A program made the position numbers and the translations under genes. Under the pieces are notes generated by a model. It was not told the DNA's origin, searched no databases, and was given only the letters and a program-made list of their open reading frames with translations. Below, one piece after another: positions 5,676-7,920 of a DNA stretch of 7,920 nt (the first letter of the stretch is position 1; every line of letters begins with the position of its first letter). Origin of the DNA: Synechococcus sp. GFB01 (GTDB lineage: Bacteria; Cyanobacteriota; Cyanobacteriia; PCC-6307; Cyanobiaceae); the NCBI RefSeq assembly GCF_001039265.1, contig NZ_LFEK01000025.1, positions 1-7,920 of the forward strand. Reading direction: 5' to 3'.

Positions 5676-7011
5676 CCGTGCGCCAGCTCGGCATCAGCGG
5701 GCTCGATCTGGAGGCCTATCCGCAGCGGGTCTATCCCCAGGGCCAGCTGTTCGCCAATGTGGTCGGCTTTCTCAATCTGGAGAGAGTTCCGCAGGCGGGC
5801 CTGGAGCAGAGCCGCGACGGTGAACTGCGGCGGCACGAGACCACGCTGAGCATGCGCCACGGCGCCGATGGCACGCCTCTGCCGGAGGGCATCGCCGCCG
5901 GCTCGCTCTACGGCGACGACCTGCGCCTGCAGCTCACGCTCGACAGCCGCCTGCAGCAGGTGGCCCAGCAGGCCCTCGCCGCCCAGGTGAAGAAATGGAA
6001 CGCCAAACGCGGCGCTGCCATGGTGATGGACGTGCGCAACGGCGAGATGCTGGCCCTTGCCTCCACACCCACCTACGACCCGAACCGGTTCTGGGCCTTC
6101 CAGCCCGGCCTTTTCCGCGAGTGGTCGGTGCAGGACCTCTACGAACCCGGCTCCACCTTCAAGCCGATCAACCTGGCGCTCGCTCTGCAGGAGAAAGCAT
6201 CGAGCCCGGCGGCAGGGTCAACGACGGTGGCTCCCTGACGATCGATGGCTGGCCGATCTTCAACCACGACCGCAAGGCCAACGGCGTGATCGATTTCCCC
6301 ACCGTGCTGCAGGTCTCCAGCAACGTGGCGATGGTGCAGGCGATGTCCCGGCTGCCGCGCGACCGCTACTGGAACTGGCTCAAGCGCCTGGGCATCGATG
6401 CTCCGATCGACACCGACCTGCCCGGTGCGGTGGCCGGCGAACTGAAGAGCCGCCAGGCCTTCACCTCGCAGGCCATCGAGCCGGCGGTGGCCGCCTTCGG
6501 CCAGGGGTTCTCCCTCACCCCCCTGAAGCTGCTGCAGCTGCACGCCATGCTGGCCAACGGTGGTCGGCTGGTGAGCCCCCACATCACCCGTGGGCTGCGC
6601 TCCGGTGATGCCCTGGCCAGCACGAGCGCGGCCCCCGGTGTGACCATGCTCGACCCGAAGGCGACCCGCACGGTGATGGGATGGATGGAGCAGGTGGTGG
6701 AACGCAGCAAGAGCCTGGGCATCGCCATTCCCGGCTATCGCATCGGTGGCAAGACCGGTACCGCCCAGAAGGCCGACCGCGGGGTCTACATCCCGGGGGC
6801 GCTGATCACCAGCTTCGTGGGCCATCTGCCGATCAACGACCCCCGCTACGTGGTGCTCGTGGTGGTGGACGAACCCAAGGGAGGCAACGCCTATGGCTCC
6901 ACCGTGGCCGCGCCGGTCGCCAGACAGATCATCGACGCCCTGTTGGTGCTCGAGCGCATCCCGCCGTCGCGCCCCGTCACCCCCGCGCCGTCCCCAGCGC
7001 CGGCCGGCTGA
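5672..7011 (+). pseudogene. ftsI: FtsI / PBP2-class cell-division transpeptidase, 5'-truncated and frameshifted
   Basis: This is the septal peptidoglycan transpeptidase that cross-links the cell wall during division. Homology starts abruptly at about 5672-5680 with VRQLGISGLDLEAYPQRVYP and VGFLNLERVPQAGLE, the second part of the dimerisation domain. The cytoplasmic tail, membrane anchor and roughly the first 150 residues are missing; the only nearby start is a GTG at 5678, with no anchor behind it. The transpeptidase domain has all three active-site motifs: SxxK (Ser at 6152, PGSTFKPIN), SxN (6316-6324, VSSNVAMVQ) and KTG (6751-6759, KTGTAQ). After QEKA the frame breaks. Adding one G next to 6197 (AAAGC to AAAGGC) restores QEKGIEPGGRVNDGG and a continuous frame to the TGA at 7009-7011. 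The C-terminus is proline/alanine-rich. The gene is usually single-copy and essential, so a truncated and frameshifted copy points to assembly or sequencing error, or to a second copy elsewhere. Confidence 0.88.
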
Positions 7012-7106
7012 GTGTGGGCGTTCCCTCAAGGATCGCCGACCAGGCCTGGGCTGGGCTGAGAGCGCCTGGCTAGCCTGAATTCCATTACGGCCCCGTGCCC
7101 TCCTGC
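7012..7106 (+). other. Intergenic gap between ftsI and tal
   Basis: These 95 bases hold no gene. A ten-base palindrome (CCAGGCCTGG) at 7040-7049 is the only clear symmetry and has no T-run after it. The part at about 7070-7088 is slightly AT-richer (TAGCCTGAATTCCATTA) and might contain a tal promoter, but no -35/-10 pair is convincing. The bases just before the tal ATG (CCCTCCTGC) do not contain a Shine-Dalgarno site. Confidence 0.3.
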
Positions 7107-7920
7107 ATGGCCAATCTTCTCGACCAGCTCGCCGCCATGACCGTGGTGGTGGCCGACACCGGTGACATCGGTGCGATCCGCCAGTTCACTCCCCGCGATG
7201 CCACGACCAATCCCTCGCTGATCCTGGCGGCAGCCCAGATTCCGAGCTACCAGGAGCTGATCGACCGGTCCCTGAAGGAGTCGCGCGAGGTGGTGGGCCC
7301 GGAGGCGGGTGCCGATGAGGTGGTGCGCGAGGCCCTCGACGAGATCTGCGTGACCTTCGGCAAGGAGATTCTCAGGATCGTGCCCGGGCGGGTGTCCACC
7401 GAGGTGGATGCCCGGCTCAGCTACGACACCGAGGCCACCATCGCCAAGGCCCGCAAGCTGATCGGTCTCTACAACCAGGCCGGCATCAGCAACGACCGGG
7501 TGCTGATCAAGGTTGCCTCCACCTGGGAGGGGATCCGCGCCGCCGAACAGCTGGAGAAGGAGGGCATCCACTGCAATCTCACCCTGCTGTTCTGCTTCGC
7601 CCAGGCTGTGGCCTGCGCCGAGGCGGGGGTGACGCTGATCTCACCGTTCGTGGGGCGCATCCTCGACTGGCACAAGAAGAACAGCGGCCGCGACAGTTTC
7701 CCGGGACCGGAGGATCCAGGGGTGATCTCGGTGAGCGAGATCTTCAACTACTTCAAGACCTACGGTTACAAGACCGAGGTGATGGGGGCCAGCTTCCGCA
7801 ACTCCGGAGAGATCATCGAACTGGCCGGCTGCGACCTGCTCACCATCTCGCCGGCGCTGCTCGATGAGCTGCGCAGCACCGAGGGCGTGCTTGAGCGCAA
7901 GCTCAATCCCTTCGATCCGG
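7107..7920 (+). CDS. tal: Transaldolase, TalB type (C-terminus beyond window)
   Basis: The frame from the ATG at 7107 runs through 271 codons to the right edge without a stop. It encodes transaldolase, which moves a dihydroxyacetone unit from sedoheptulose-7-phosphate to glyceraldehyde-3-phosphate in the cytosolic pentose phosphate pathway. Identity is clear throughout: [14 protein letters not shown] with Asp17, [19 protein letters not shown] with Glu99, the Schiff-base lysine Lys135 in [20 protein letters not shown], then [38 protein letters not shown] and [14 protein letters not shown]. Asp17, Glu99 and Lys135 correspond to the known E. coli TalB residues Asp17, Glu96 and Lys132. Several cyanobacterial transaldolases carry a C-terminal extension with an EF-hand; whether this one does lies outside the window. 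The gene follows ftsI on the same strand after 95 bases. In cyanobacteria the enzyme works mainly in oxidative pentose phosphate metabolism in the dark. Confidence 0.97.
   Translation, partial: MANLLDQLAAMTVVVADTGDIGAIRQFTPRDATTNPSLILAAAQIPSYQELIDRSLKESREVVGPEAGADEVVREALDEICVTFGKEILRIVPGRVSTEVDARLSYDTEATIAKARKLIGLYNQAGISNDRVLIKVASTWEGIRAAEQLEKEGIHCNLTLLFCFAQAVACAEAGVTLISPFVGRILDWHKKNSGRDSFPGPEDPGVISVSEIFNYFKTYGYKTEVMGASFRNSGEIIELAGCDLLTISPALLDELRSTEGVLERKLNPFDP

Noticed and set aside
5640..5700. Mobile element insertion as the cause of the double truncation
   Set aside because: There is no transposase, no terminal inverted repeat and no target duplication at the join; the two gene fragments meet directly.
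4374..5849. A 491-codon plus-strand open frame across the ATPase gene
   Set aside because: It is antisense to the ATPase coiled-coil, is almost only Leu/Gln/Ala/Gly, and has no motif. The minus strand shows the ABC signature and Walker B, so this is a GC-rich shadow.

Overview
The window looks like a piece of a high-GC picocyanobacterial chromosome (the Cyanobium / high-GC Synechococcus type). I infer this from a RpoD-like group 2 sigma factor with the sequence style of marine and freshwater Synechococcus, a DUF2214 membrane protein, a Nif11-plus-cupin gene, two HIP1 octamers (GCGATCGC), strong G/C at third codon positions, and weak or absent Shine-Dalgarno sites. There is no mobile element, CRISPR array, tRNA or rRNA that I can see.

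Layout. On the left, two minus-strand genes: a gene cut by the window edge that encodes an N-terminal membrane or signal segment (1-120), and a DUF2214 four-helix membrane protein (126-623). After a divergent intergenic gap comes a plus-strand row: a group 2 sigma factor (816-1730), a YkvA/DUF1232 protein (1803-2153), a conserved small hypothetical (2159-2482), a small secreted two-cysteine protein (2525-2809) and a PsiE-like membrane protein (2842-3420). The next three genes run the other way as a tight minus-strand unit: an SMC/YhaN-like ATPase (4362-5675), a GNAT acetyltransferase (3887-4362) and a Nif11-domain/cupin-domain protein (3302-3879). The plus strand then carries ftsI (about 5672-7011) and the transaldolase gene tal (7107 to the right edge).

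The most notable feature is damage confined to about 3.65-6.2 kb. At about 5655-5680 the ATPase and FtsI, which face away from each other, both lack their N-terminal parts. The ATPase has no Walker A region, and FtsI has no membrane anchor and no first part of its dimerisation domain. They abut directly, as if one deletion or a false assembly join had removed both 5' ends and the spacer between them. In the same stretch, three genes each carry a single-base loss in a short G or C run: ftsI near 6197, GNAT near 4029-4030, and the Nif11-cupin gene at the eight-G run 3646-3653. Restoring one base in each gives a continuous, family-like protein. Genes to either side (sigma factor, PsiE, transaldolase) are intact. 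FtsI is normally essential, so sequencing or assembly error is the leading explanation, but real gene decay cannot be excluded from sequence alone.

I did not find a convincing new biological system. The least explained biology is the ATPase-GNAT-Nif11/cupin unit, joined by a TGATG stop/start overlap and a 7-base gap, and the row of small, poorly known genes behind the sigma factor.
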